37,271 bases of DNA from a virus: the IMG/VR virus record IMGVR_UViG_3300046810_000574, positions 1-37,271 of that record; one strand, given 5' to 3'. Under the pieces are notes generated by a model that was given only the letters and a program-made list of their open reading frames with translations, did no database searches and had not been told where the DNA came from. Below, in pieces: positions 29,648 through 36,206 of this stretch (its first letter is position 1; each line of letters begins with the position of its first letter). The position numbers and the translations under genes were made by a program.

Positions 29648-30031
29648 ATGGAAGCAACAATCATCAACGGCGTATGGAAAGGCCACCTCGGACGCGGCCT
29701 TGCGCACAAAGAACTTCAGTACCTGCTATCTGCTGCCCAGGGCATGACGGCCAAGCAGATTGCCCGCCAGTTCGACGTGGCAGCCTGCACTGTAGCGAAG
29801 CGCCTTTCCTGCGCGATGTTCAAACTCGGCGTTACCCGCCAGACCGCAATGATTGCCGAGGCTATGCGCCGCCAGATCATCTCGCCGATGTGCTTCGCCC
29901 TGGCGGCCCTCATAGCCATGCACGCAATGACGGGTGACGAGTCAATGCGCCGTGATCGCCGCGTGCCAGAACGCCGTACAGCAGAGCTCAGGATGGTGCG
30001 CCGCGCCGAACAACCGATGCTGCTCGCCTAA
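29648..30031 (+). CDS. LuxR-type helix-turn-helix protein
   Basis: A 127-residue protein with a LuxR/GerE-type DNA-binding segment in its first half: LQYLLSAAQGMTAKQIARQFDVAACTVAKRLSCAMFKLGVTRQTAMIAEAMRRQ. It has no sensor domain. A hydrophobic stretch follows at about 80-92 (PMCFALAALIAMHAM), then a basic, Arg-rich C-terminus. It is the first gene after the CI-controlled promoter, so it should be expressed on induction as an early regulator. A GGGAG ribosome site precedes the ATG. The target genes are unknown. Confidence 0.78.
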   Translation: MEATIINGVWKGHLGRGLAHKELQYLLSAAQGMTAKQIARQFDVAACTVAKRLSCAMFKLGVTRQTAMIAEAMRRQIISPMCFALAALIAMHAMTGDESMRRDRRVPERRTAELRMVRRAEQPMLLA

Positions 30032-30052
30032 CTCAAAATCGAGGAAAAAGAT

Positions 30053-30337
30053 ATGCCTCCATCAATTCAAGAGCGTGCCGAAGGGCTCGCGGCTCTCCGT
30101 GTCCGCGCAACCATTGCCACCAGTGCGATGTACGTCTTGATCGGCAAAGAGCAGCCCGTGCAAGAGGTTCGCTTTCAGGTAGTCAACAAAGGGAGCAGCG
30201 CCTATCACGTCGTCGAACGCTCCACCGGCAAGGTCATGGGGATGTGTTTCACCTGGAAGGCAGCGATCAACCGCGCCCAGGTGCTGGAGGCTCGCGCCGA
30301 TGGCAAGAAGATCAACATCGAAGGGTGGTTGCAGTGA
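30053..30337 (+). CDS. Small early protein, unknown
   Basis: A 94-residue protein I cannot assign: helical N-terminus (IQERAEGLAALRVRATIATSAMYVLIG), then a beta-rich part (QEVRFQVVNKGSSAYHVVERSTGKVMGMCFTWKAAINRAQ). The central pattern, a short beta meander with a closing helix, looks like a small substrate- or protein-binding domain. It follows the LuxR-type gene by 21 bases with a GAGGAAAA ribosome site and belongs to the same rightward operon. Phage anti-host functions are often found at this place, but that is only a guess. Confidence 0.65.
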   Translation: MPPSIQERAEGLAALRVRATIATSAMYVLIGKEQPVQEVRFQVVNKGSSAYHVVERSTGKVMGMCFTWKAAINRAQVLEARADGKKINIEGWLQ

Positions 30338-30435
30338 TCAGCGTAATCCCATGAAACGCCTCAGCAACCTGGTACGACGACGCTGGCGGAAGGCTTGGCT
30401 TGATTTGCCAGCACATGAAATCGAAGAGGTAGGCC

Positions 30436-30801
30436 ATGGCCGAGGAACAGCAGGAGCCGACGGCGGAAGCCCTGAAGCAGCGCCGCAAGCGCGAGAAGGC
30501 AGCAACGAAGGACGCTGCATTGGGCGTCGAGAAGTTTACGGTTGAGGTGGCCGGCGTGTTCAAGGCCGACCTCAAGCGACTGATGAAGCAGCACGGCTTC
30601 AACAATCAGCAGGAAGTGTTCCAAAACCTGCTGCGTAACGTGATCGCCGCCGACTTCGATACGGCGGCGCAGATGCTCAGGTGTGTCACGACACCTTTTG
30701 TTGTTACTGAAAGGGTGTCGCAAATGATTAAAGCAGCCGGACTGAAGTCGCTCGCCGACGATCCACCCGAGCCTGGAGACGAAATCGAAAGACCAGCATA
30801 A
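30436..30801 (+). CDS. Small protein with a possible ribbon-helix-helix domain
   Basis: A 121-residue protein with a very charged N-terminus (EEQQEPTAEALKQRRKREKAATK). Then comes a segment that reads like a ribbon-helix-helix DNA-binding fold: strand GVEKFTVEVAG, helix KADLKRLMKQHG, turn FNNQ, helix QEVFQNLLRNVIA. The C-terminal 40 residues are unassigned. GAGGTAGG precedes the ATG. It is the last gene of the first rightward block before the leftward moron genes. A repressor or plasmid/phage-copy type regulator is possible; the fold call is tentative. Confidence 0.6.
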   Translation: MAEEQQEPTAEALKQRRKREKAATKDAALGVEKFTVEVAGVFKADLKRLMKQHGFNNQQEVFQNLLRNVIAADFDTAAQMLRCVTTPFVVTERVSQMIKAAGLKSLADDPPEPGDEIERPA

Positions 30802-30843
30802 CCCACCCTACTCGCTGCACGCGGTGGCGGATGTGCGGTCTAT

Positions 30844-31095
30844 CTAGTATCCCAGCTTGACCTCTCTCTGAAAGCCTGATCTTGGACCTTGAGGAAATAG
30901 GCTTAAGGAGACGAGGTTCTTGTTTAAGTGTTCCGCGATGGCCTGAACCTCTTCCATAGTGGACCCTGGCGTTACTTCAAAAACTGCCGGGTCATTTGGC
31001 ATTCCTCGAACCGAGCCATCTACCCACATTTGAATGTATGGAGTTCCAGATTCCTGTTCTCCGACCGTAAATTTCAGCTCTGATGAGTTGATCAT
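30844..31095 (-). CDS. Small protein of moron cluster, unknown
   Basis: An 83-residue protein, read against the rightward operon: SSELKFTVGEQESGTPYIQMWVDGSV, PAVFEVTPGSTMEEVQAIAEHLNKNLVSLSLF. It looks like a small alpha/beta domain without membrane segments. A strong AAGGAG ribosome site precedes the ATG at 31095. It ends the leftward group of four or five genes between 30844 and 32778 and may be cotranscribed with the membrane protein upstream. I do not recognise the family. Confidence 0.6.
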   Translation of the reverse strand: MINSSELKFTVGEQESGTPYIQMWVDGSVRGMPNDPAVFEVTPGSTMEEVQAIAEHLNKNLVSLSLFPQGPRSGFQREVKLGY

Positions 31096-31192
31096 CTGTT
31101 TTCTCCTTGATCCGGCTCCATGCCGTTCACCTGTAATACACTAACCAGAAACAAGCAGCTACTACGTCAGATCTAAAAGTTTAAAATATAAA

Positions 31193-31897
31193 TCAGTCCG
31201 TCCCTGGTGCGCCCTGAGCATCACCATGCTGCGCCTCCAAAATATTGGTCCGAATGCGCTCGAGCCCAAGAGCTAGACTTTTCCTTACATGATGAACGGT
31301 TTGGAACTCGGTAACGGCCAACTCAACTGATAAATGCACAAGCTGATCAATCGCACTTCTGGCTACATCTCTATGACGAAGAATGCTATCGAGGAATGCT
31401 TCATCTCCCGGAAGTGACGACCGCTGACTTTCATCCTGATTGAAGCGGTAAGCAGACTCGTTTTGACGGTCCCACACACGCTCATAAATGGAGATGTGCT
31501 GATCGACGACTTTAATAGCTGTATCTTGTGCTGCACTGACCTGAAGAGCCTTTGCATCACTTGCGGCTCTAGTCATCTGGTTGAGCTGGGTGTCGAAGGT
31601 TTGCTGCTGGAGAGCGTTCATATGCTTGAACTCTGTCTTCTGTACATCGAGCAACTCACGCTGCATATAAACGGCTTTCAAAACAGCGAGTAACGTTACA
31701 AACGATACTAATGGACCGAATATACCTCCAATGTAACCTCCAAAGTTAGACCACTCATTGGAAGTGATAGCCAAACCCCCTCCAAACTTCGACCTATACA
31801 AAAGAACTGCAAAAACTACCGCCAGTGTTACGGCAAAAACTGAAATTAGTAAAAACTCTAGGTATCGGTCTCGTTTACTGCGCTCAGGATGTACCAT
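31193..31897 (-). CDS. Membrane protein resembling PutAbiC-type abortive-infection proteins
   Basis: A 234-residue membrane protein with two N-terminal membrane segments (about 13-34 and 52-74). The linking and following motif NEWSNFGGYIGGIFGPLVSFVTLLAVLKAVYMQRELLDVQ resembles the W..FG.Y.GG..GP..SF..LL pattern of the putative phage abortive infection (PutAbiC) group. A coiled coil (about 77-125) and a helical cytoplasmic domain follow. The DNA is A+T-richer than the phage core. It is oriented against the operon, so it is probably expressed in the lysogen as a moron. A role in excluding other phages is inferred from the resemblance and context, not shown. AAGGAAAG precedes the ATG. Confidence 0.62.
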   Translation of the reverse strand: MVHPERSKRDRYLEFLLISVFAVTLAVVFAVLLYRSKFGGGLAITSNEWSNFGGYIGGIFGPLVSFVTLLAVLKAVYMQRELLDVQKTEFKHMNALQQQTFDTQLNQMTRAASDAKALQVSAAQDTAIKVVDQHISIYERVWDRQNESAYRFNQDESQRSSLPGDEAFLDSILRHRDVARSAIDQLVHLSVELAVTEFQTVHHVRKSLALGLERIRTNILEAQHGDAQGAPGTD

Positions 31898-31940
31898 GCA
31901 CTTCTTTCCTTGGGAATGTTCAGACTGATCTTCCTATACC

Positions 31941-32126
31941 TCAACAAATCATACCAGCAGGCTCGGCAGTCGATAGTCCTGCCAGGTCACGCCACTGTGC
32001 CAGATCAGCGATCAGCTTGAGCCCCAGGCATACCTCTGCCTCAAGCCTTTCTTCAGGAAGGCTGAGAAGCCGTACAACCTCATCGCCGATCAGGCGTATC
32101 GCTTCCACATCGGTTTTCTTGCTCAT
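31941..32126 (-). CDS. Small protein of moron cluster, unknown
   Basis: A 61-residue, mostly helical protein: SKKTDVEAIRLIGDEVVRLLSLPEERLEAEVCLGLKLIADLAQ. I cannot assign it. The ATG at 32126 is used here; an in-frame GTG nine bases upstream is an alternative. It lies between the two membrane-protein genes of the leftward cluster and may be a partner or cytoplasmic regulator of one of them. Coding status is supported by its placement in a gene-sized gap between same-strand genes, but remains moderate. Confidence 0.5.
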   Translation of the reverse strand: MSKKTDVEAIRLIGDEVVRLLSLPEERLEAEVCLGLKLIADLAQWRDLAGLSTAEPAGMIC

Positions 32127-32199
32127 CGCAGTCACCGTCAGTTTTTTGCTGAGCGCAGATCATCCACCCAATTTACGAATCACGCTAGCTGGCGACTAA

Positions 32200-32778
32200 C
32201 TATGGCCTTTCAAGTGATTGAGTTTCCGTCTTTGAGAATATACTTTTCAAAGCCCATCCAGACAATATCACTACGGCCCCGCCCAGTGAAGTCAACAACA
32301 GCATCAACATGCTCCACAAGCGATCGTAGTCCAACTTAGAAGCTACTAAAGAATCATTTAGCTGCTTCACTAAAGCTTCGTGATCCTTACGCAACATTGG
32401 AACAGACAATGCCTTTTCAGGATTATTTGAAATGGCTCCTTCAAGCAATTCCAATCGATTAGTTATACTATCAATCTTTGCTTCAACTCGAACCACGTCA
32501 ATGTGTTCTGGGCTGGTGATCGCAGTCCCTTTCATAGATTCCAATTCATTTTTTACAGCTGACAACTGAGCATTAAATTTTTCCAGATCGAATTCCCGCA
32601 AAGGGTCAATTTTCCCTGGATTATTAAATAAAGTCTCCAGGTATGAACTTTGCTTTTTCGAATCGTAAAACTCGGTTAGTGCTACCACAAAAGTAAGACT
32701 ACTCACTAATAAAGTACCAGTAAATACAGAACCGCGTAAAACTTTCGAACTAATCAATACATGTTCGGCGAGACTCAT
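32200..32778 (-). CDS. Two-membrane-segment coiled-coil protein, unknown
   Basis: A 192-residue protein with membrane segments near both ends (about 16-35, GSVFTGTLLVSSLTFVVALT; about 155-177, WSMLMLLLTSLGGAVVILSGWAL). A long predicted coiled coil lies between them (about 65-150, with LEKFNAQLSAVKNELESMKG). Both ends would face the same side, with the coiled coil in either the periplasm or the cytoplasm. The gene is A+T-rich and led by a GGAG ribosome site. It has no homologue I can name. Together with the PutAbiC-like gene it makes a membrane-centred cargo cluster. Confidence 0.65.
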   Translation of the reverse strand: MSLAEHVLISSKVLRGSVFTGTLLVSSLTFVVALTEFYDSKKQSSYLETLFNNPGKIDPLREFDLEKFNAQLSAVKNELESMKGTAITSPEHIDVVRVEAKIDSITNRLELLEGAISNNPEKALSVPMLRKDHEALVKQLNDSLVASKLDYDRLWSMLMLLLTSLGGAVVILSGWALKSIFSKTETQSLERP

Positions 32779-32852
32779 ACAAACTCCGAAATTAAACGCC
32801 TATATAAGAAAATTAAAAGCTAATTAAGACTATTCGCCAGCATCCCCCCCGG

Positions 32853-32880
32853 GGGCATAGCCCAGCAAGGACTCCCCATG
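32853..32880 (+). repeat. 28-bp direct repeat, left copy, with truncated gene start
   Basis: This segment matches 33172-33199 at 25 of 28 positions, in direct orientation. It ends in GCAAGGACTCCCC followed by ATG. After the ATG the frame closes at the seventh codon, so it is the ribosome site and start of a lost gene. Confidence 0.75.
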
Positions 32881-32892
32881 CTCACAGAAACT

Positions 32893-33126
32893 CTATAGGC
32901 CTGCGCCAGCAATCATCCTGGCTCCAGCCCCACGCCCGGCAACCTGCGCCAGGCCACGGTCAACATAGGTTCGGTCACCGGCAACAACTGGCACCACTAC
33001 TTCTCCACCGCGCTTTACCTCTACGTTGATACGCCAAGTCTCCCGGCCCTCATCGTCCTTGTCGCACTCCATGTAGTTCCAAATCTGAAAGCCTTCGATC
33101 TGGTCGTAAATATCGTGCTTTGACAT
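32893..33126 (-). CDS. Small protein bracketed by 28-bp repeats, unknown
   Basis: A 77-residue protein on the minus strand: SKHDIYDQIEGFQIWNYMECDKDDEGRETWRINVEVKRGG, then a Gly/Ala-rich end. I do not recognise it. The ATG at 33126 was chosen; a start four codons upstream is possible. It is the only gene between the two copies of the 28-bp repeat, which suggests a cassette introduced or duplicated by recombination between ribosome-site sequences. Its base composition is like the phage core, unlike the A+T-rich genes to its left. Confidence 0.55.
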   Translation of the reverse strand: MSKHDIYDQIEGFQIWNYMECDKDDEGRETWRINVEVKRGGEVVVPVVAGDRTYVDRGLAQVAGRGAGARMIAGAGL

Positions 33127-33171
33127 GGTCGAGCCCATTTAGAGGAAGGGTTCATCGTAGCACCACAACCT

Positions 33172-33199
33172 GGGCATGGCCCGGCAAGGACTCCCCGTG
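33172..33199 (+). repeat. 28-bp direct repeat, right copy, leader of DUF4406 gene
   Basis: Right copy of the repeat at 32853-32880, 25 of 28 bases identical. Here the final triplet is GTG and acts as the start of the DUF4406 gene, with AAGGA as ribosome site. Confidence 0.75.
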
Positions 33200-33544
33200 A
33201 TACGTATTTACCTCAGCGGCCCAATGAGCGGCTTGCCAGGGCTGAACTTCCCCACCTTCCACAGCATAACTTCCAGCCTGCGCGCAGGCGGTCACCCCGT
33301 CACCAACCCCGCCGAGCTGAATCAGGACGGCGGCTCCTGGACCGAGTGCATGCGGCGCGACATTGCTGCGCTGATGGAGTGCGACACCGTAGCGACTCTG
33401 CCCGGCTGGGAGCATTCAAAGGGCGCCCGCCTGGCAGTCCTGCTCGCCGAACGCCTCGGCATGACGGTTGTGAAGGCCCATGATCTGTTATCTAAAACAG
33501 GCGGTGTTAGTTGCGACCTTCCGAAGCTGCTTGAGCAGCCCTGA
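33197..33544 (+). CDS. DUF4406 family protein (nucleoside deoxyribosyltransferase-like)
   Basis: A 115-residue protein with the DUF4406 signature at its start, IRIYLSGPMSGLPGLNFPTF, and later NPAELNQDGGSW, CMRRDIAALMECDTVATLPGWEHSKGARLAVLLAERLG. The fold is Rossmann-like and related to nucleoside 2-deoxyribosyltransferases; DUF4406 proteins are frequent in phages, but the substrate is unknown. I chose the GTG at 33197 because of the AAGGA site seven bases before it; an ATG at 33176 would add seven unrelated residues. It restarts the rightward operon after the moron cluster. Confidence 0.8.
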   Translation: MIRIYLSGPMSGLPGLNFPTFHSITSSLRAGGHPVTNPAELNQDGGSWTECMRRDIAALMECDTVATLPGWEHSKGARLAVLLAERLGMTVVKAHDLLSKTGGVSCDLPKLLEQP

Positions 33545-33712
33545 GGAAATCTCTCCATGCCTCATAGGCGTAATGATGCTTTTGAGCAGACTCAAGCCAC
33601 TCCGGGCCTGTGATCCACCAGAGGCCACAAGCATCATCATTTTGCTAGTGGCAGCATCAAGATCTACAAGCAGCACGTGTGATTTGAATCGGAAGTCTTC
33701 CATATCGCTCAT
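33488..33712 (-). CDS. Small minus-strand ORF, doubtful
   Basis: A 74-residue frame: EDFRFKSHVLLVDLDAATSKMMMLVASGGSQ. It overlaps the 3' end of the DUF4406 gene by 57 bases on the other strand. There is an AGG at a workable distance before the ATG and the sequence looks protein-like, with a hydrophobic strand and helices. I do not recognise it. It may be a real small moron with the next leftward gene, or a chance frame. Confidence 0.4.
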   Translation of the reverse strand: MSDMEDFRFKSHVLLVDLDAATSKMMMLVASGGSQARSGLSLLKSIITPMRHGEISSGLLKQLRKVATNTACFR

Positions 33713-33767
33713 AAGAACCTGACCTTTGACAAGCCTCAGCGGAGAAACCGCTGTTTGTGAGAGATGT

Positions 33768-34094
33768 TTATTTCCGACGTAATCCGGGACGCGGAAGAGG
33801 TTCGGACTTCTTAGGTTTAAGGTTCTTCAAGCCGCCGGGTGACATTCCCCTGGCCCTAGTAACGCCCCACTCCAATGCCTTGGTCATTGTTTCACCCGGG
33901 CGGGAGTCAAAGGCTTCCTCGAATAACATCGTGCCTTTTTCGCCGTAAACACCAATAAAAAGCTGAATTTCCCATAATTGGGACGTGCGAACCTGCACAT
34001 CTAAAAGGGTCCCATCAGCCATTCGCTCGCTTACGCTGCGGCAATGAAGATCTGCGTTGGCCCAATCCCAATAAACCTTGCCTCTGTTTCGCAT
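33768..34094 (-). CDS. Leftward protein of unknown function
   Basis: A 108-residue protein: RNRGKVYWDWANADLHCRSVSERMADGTLLDVQVRTSQLWEIQLFIGVYG, then MLFEEAFDSRPGETMTKALEWGVTRARG, with a Lys/Arg/Pro-rich tail. It looks like a compact beta-rich domain with a basic C-terminal extension. The ATG at 34094 is used; a longer reading to 34163 has no ribosome site and begins in A/T-rich non-coding-like sequence. It stands alone between rightward genes and may be a moron. Family unknown. Confidence 0.55.
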   Translation of the reverse strand: MRNRGKVYWDWANADLHCRSVSERMADGTLLDVQVRTSQLWEIQLFIGVYGEKGTMLFEEAFDSRPGETMTKALEWGVTRARGMSPGGLKNLKPKKSEPLPRPGLRRK

Positions 34095-34226
34095 GTGCGT
34101 TTGCCCTGATGTTAAGGCGGCGATTATGCGACCGAGGCGAATCTCAGCGATACACCAATTCAAAAAGATTTTTTAATCAATCCCAACCCATTCAAAGTCA
34201 GCCGCTATAGCGGCAAGGACGAAGTC

Positions 34227-34673
34227 ATGCCTGAAGAAATTGCGAAAGCCTGGCCGGACCACTACCGCTTCATCGACACCATCAGCCCCGAAGGCGTTGA
34301 GGTTCTCTGCATCACCTACCAGGTGTTCCGCGAAACCGAACAGTGCTACTACATCGGCGACACTTATACCTGCGCAATGGTCAAAGGCCCTCAATACAGC
34401 TGGACTGCTGATGCGATCAAGAAACGTCGCAAGCGTGTGCTGAAAGAAGGTGGCGTGTGGGGCCGGCGCTTCGCCTACACCGACAAGGCACTGGCACTGC
34501 GCTCGTACAAGGCCCGAAAAGCATGGCAGATGAAGCATGCCCAGTTGTCCATGGAGCGTGCGAAGGCGGCAATCGGCTACTTCGGCAACCATGAAGTCGA
34601 AAGCACCGTGCCGACCGAGGCCGTGACCATCCCAAGCGAATACATCCAAGGGTTGAACTGGGAGGATTACTGA
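34227..34673 (+). CDS. Rightward early protein, unknown
   Basis: A 148-residue protein: beta-rich first part (YRFIDTISPEGVEVLCITYQVFRETEQCYYIGDTYTCAMVKG) followed by basic helices (AIKKRRKRVLKEGGVWGRRF, YKARKAWQMKHAQLSMERAKAAIGYFG). The basic helical half suggests nucleic-acid contact, but no family is recognised. It has the GGCAAGGAC leader shared with other rightward genes, 17 bases before the ATG. The stop codon overlaps the start of the next gene, so the two are probably translated together. Confidence 0.7.
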   Translation: MPEEIAKAWPDHYRFIDTISPEGVEVLCITYQVFRETEQCYYIGDTYTCAMVKGPQYSWTADAIKKRRKRVLKEGGVWGRRFAYTDKALALRSYKARKAWQMKHAQLSMERAKAAIGYFGNHEVESTVPTEAVTIPSEYIQGLNWEDY

Positions 34674-35239
34674 TGATCATCGATGACGTAATGACCGACA
34701 AGATCACCCTGCACGGCCTGGGCTTTGTTCAGGTCCAGCTGGAAGGTGGCCAGCGTCTCCACATCTGGCACCCTGAACTGCCCCGGCGCGCCTGCTTTGC
34801 CCACTCTGCGATCCACGACCACCGCTTTAACTTCACCTCTCGTGTAATCGTCGGCACTCAGTTGAATCGCTGCTTCAAGATGGAGCGATGCGACGACGGG
34901 GCTTACATGCTTTACCTGCACGAAGGTGAGCGAACTGCCGGCGGTGGGCGGCCATGGACACCAGATGGCCGGGCCAATCTGGTTATCGACGGCGAGTTCA
35001 AGGTAGCGGCGGGCAATGACTACAACACTATCGCCTACGACTACCACGCCACGACACCGGGCGGGGGTGGTCGGGTAGCGACGATCATGGCGAAGCGGGG
35101 CGAGTACCCGGCCCGCGCCCACTCGACCTGCACTTTCGGCGTTCAACCAGACACGGACTTCGACCGCTACCAGTGGTCACCGGCCCAGCTCTGGGAAATT
35201 GTCGCTGACGGGATGCTCGGCCAGCGGGTGACGCCATGA
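34673..35239 (+). CDS. Cupin-like phage protein
   Basis: A 188-residue protein with a HSAIHDHRFNFTSRVIVGTQLNR segment and a later YDYHATTPGGGG segment. Several His residues are spaced as in the two metal-binding motifs of cupin barrels (H-x-H in IHDHRF, His in YDYHAT). This suggests a small dioxygenase-like or binding domain, but the substrate is unknown. Size fits a single cupin domain with extensions. It is coupled to the upstream gene (TGATG-type overlap) and followed by a 10-bp stem that overlaps its stop. The fold assignment is by motif only. Confidence 0.6.
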   Translation: MIIDDVMTDKITLHGLGFVQVQLEGGQRLHIWHPELPRRACFAHSAIHDHRFNFTSRVIVGTQLNRCFKMERCDDGAYMLYLHEGERTAGGGRPWTPDGRANLVIDGEFKVAAGNDYNTIAYDYHATTPGGGGRVATIMAKRGEYPARAHSTCTFGVQPDTDFDRYQWSPAQLWEIVADGMLGQRVTP

Positions 35240-35256
35240 TCGCCACCCGCTGGTTT
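35221..35256 (+). terminator. Terminator-like hairpin at the end of the cupin-like gene
   Basis: CCAGCGGGTG (35221-35230) and CACCCGCTGG (35244-35253) pair perfectly over 10 bp around a 13-base loop that contains the stop codon, and TTTCCC follows. The U-tract is short, so it may terminate only partly or protect the 3' end of the message. Confidence 0.5.
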
Positions 35257-35279
35257 CCCTATCGATCTACAAAGACGGC

Positions 35280-35507
35280 TCAAGCGATCTTATTCATCCC
35301 ACAGTGAATATCACGCTTCGGATGCTTGGATTTGCAAAGAAGATATGTGCGCCAGGCCTTGAATGCTAACTGCTGCCTATCGAAGACAGCCTGCCACTGC
35401 ACCCCGCCGACAAGTTCGACAGGAATGGACATCATTAGCTCAGTCGCAATATCGAGCTCTTCAACGAGCTCGCGCCCATTCGGCATATCAAAAATTAGAG
35501 ATCGCAT
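35280..35507 (-). CDS. Small leftward protein, unknown
   Basis: A 75-residue frame: RSLIFDMPNGRELVEELDIATELMMSIPVELVGGVQWQAVFDRQQLAFKAWRTYLLCKSKHPKRD. It reads as a helical protein with a basic C-terminus and looks protein-like in composition. I do not recognise it. It lies opposite to the rightward operon, between the cupin-like gene and the excisionase-like gene, and is probably a moron or a remnant of one. Confidence 0.5.
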   Translation of the reverse strand: MRSLIFDMPNGRELVEELDIATELMMSIPVELVGGVQWQAVFDRQQLAFKAWRTYLLCKSKHPKRDIHCGMNKIA

Positions 35508-35697
35508 AGCTACCTATCTTTTTTTGGTAACTGATCGACCCTAAAAACCTTTGATAGTGCTTCGAATCCGACCAATGGATGCGATCGATATATGGCTTTG
35601 TGAAATGCCGCCACTTTTCGCCACAGCTCTCACAACCCCAATCCCCAACATGCCTGCCGGTGAGCGGCGACAAGAGTTCGCCTAATCCAGGAAGCAA
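35488..35697 (-). CDS. Possible small zinc-binding ORF, doubtful
   Basis: A 69-residue frame with a single CESCGEKW pair, too little for a full zinc finger: GELLSPLTGRHVGDWGCESCGEKWRHFTKPYIDRIHWSDSKHYQ. It overlaps the next leftward frame by 20 bases. The ribosome site is weak. It could be the remains of a longer gene. Confidence 0.3.
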   Translation of the reverse strand: MLPGLGELLSPLTGRHVGDWGCESCGEKWRHFTKPYIDRIHWSDSKHYQRFLGSISYQKKIGSYAISNF

Positions 35698-35824
35698 GTC
35701 CCCCGGTTAAGGCTGCTGTAAAGATCCTGGCTAGGCGAACGGCAAGATCCTAAACGAAACGCCAATCGAAATATGTAAGCCTTTTCTGAAAGCCTACAGA
35801 CAAAACTGACTGCCGGTTAACGGC

Positions 35825-35898
35825 GGGCGAGGTGCGCACCCAGCAAAGTTAGCCTCGCCCTCCGTGGACCGGTAAAGAGCTACACCTGCTGGGTGCGC
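35825..35898. promoter_or_regulatory. Two overlapping inverted repeats before the excisionase gene
   Basis: GGGCGAGG (35825-35832) pairs with CCTCGCCC (35853-35860), and GCGCACCCAGCA (35834-35845) pairs perfectly with TGCTGGGTGCGC (35887-35898). The left arm of the second lies in the loop of the first, so the stems are interleaved: they form either a pseudoknot or two competing structures. The whole gap 35700-35965 has no gene and could hold excisionase-binding sites or an RNA switch. Confidence 0.6.
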
Positions 35899-35965
35899 TA
35901 CACGACGATACGCCAAAAAAACACTATCGAATAGAGATGCCGCCCAGCGCGGCAAGGACACCATC

Positions 35966-36202
35966 ATGGAAATACAGAGCGAAACCCTTGCCGAAGAAGA
36001 GATCGCGGCGATCACTGGCTACATGATCCCGTCCGGCCAGATCGCCTGGCTCAACCGGAACGGCTGGAAGTACGTGCTGACCCGGGCCAGGCGCCCAGTG
36101 GTTGGCCGAGTCTACGCCCGAATGAAACTGGCAGGCGTGAAACCATCAGCAGAAAACGTTGCGACTGAAGCCTGGTCGCTGGACTTGTCACGGGTAGGAT
36201 AA
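35966..36202 (+). CDS. Excisionase-like DUF4224 protein
   Basis: A 78-residue protein with the DUF4224 pattern LAEEEIAAITGYMIPSGQIAWLNRNGWKYVLTRARRPVVGRVYARMKL. DUF4224 proteins are small DNA-binding proteins found next to phage integrases and are thought to act as excisionases or directionality factors. The integrase starts four bases after its stop, so they form one transcription unit. The ATG has the GGCAAGGAC leader 10-15 bases upstream. The family call is confident; the excisionase role is inferred from position. Confidence 0.8.
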   Translation: MEIQSETLAEEEIAAITGYMIPSGQIAWLNRNGWKYVLTRARRPVVGRVYARMKLAGVKPSAENVATEAWSLDLSRVG

Positions 36203-36206
36203 AACG

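Noticed and set aside
30351-30545. Plus-strand frame starting MKRLSNLVRRRWRKAW
   Set aside because: It begins with a protein-like basic segment but then runs out of frame through the 121-residue gene at 30436 with shadow-like Gly/Glu-rich sequence. Possibly a very short peptide, but not supportable.
34095-34163. Longer N-terminus for the leftward gene ending at 33768
   Set aside because: No ribosome site before the ATG at 34163; the added residues do not look like part of the domain. The shorter start is preferred but not proven.
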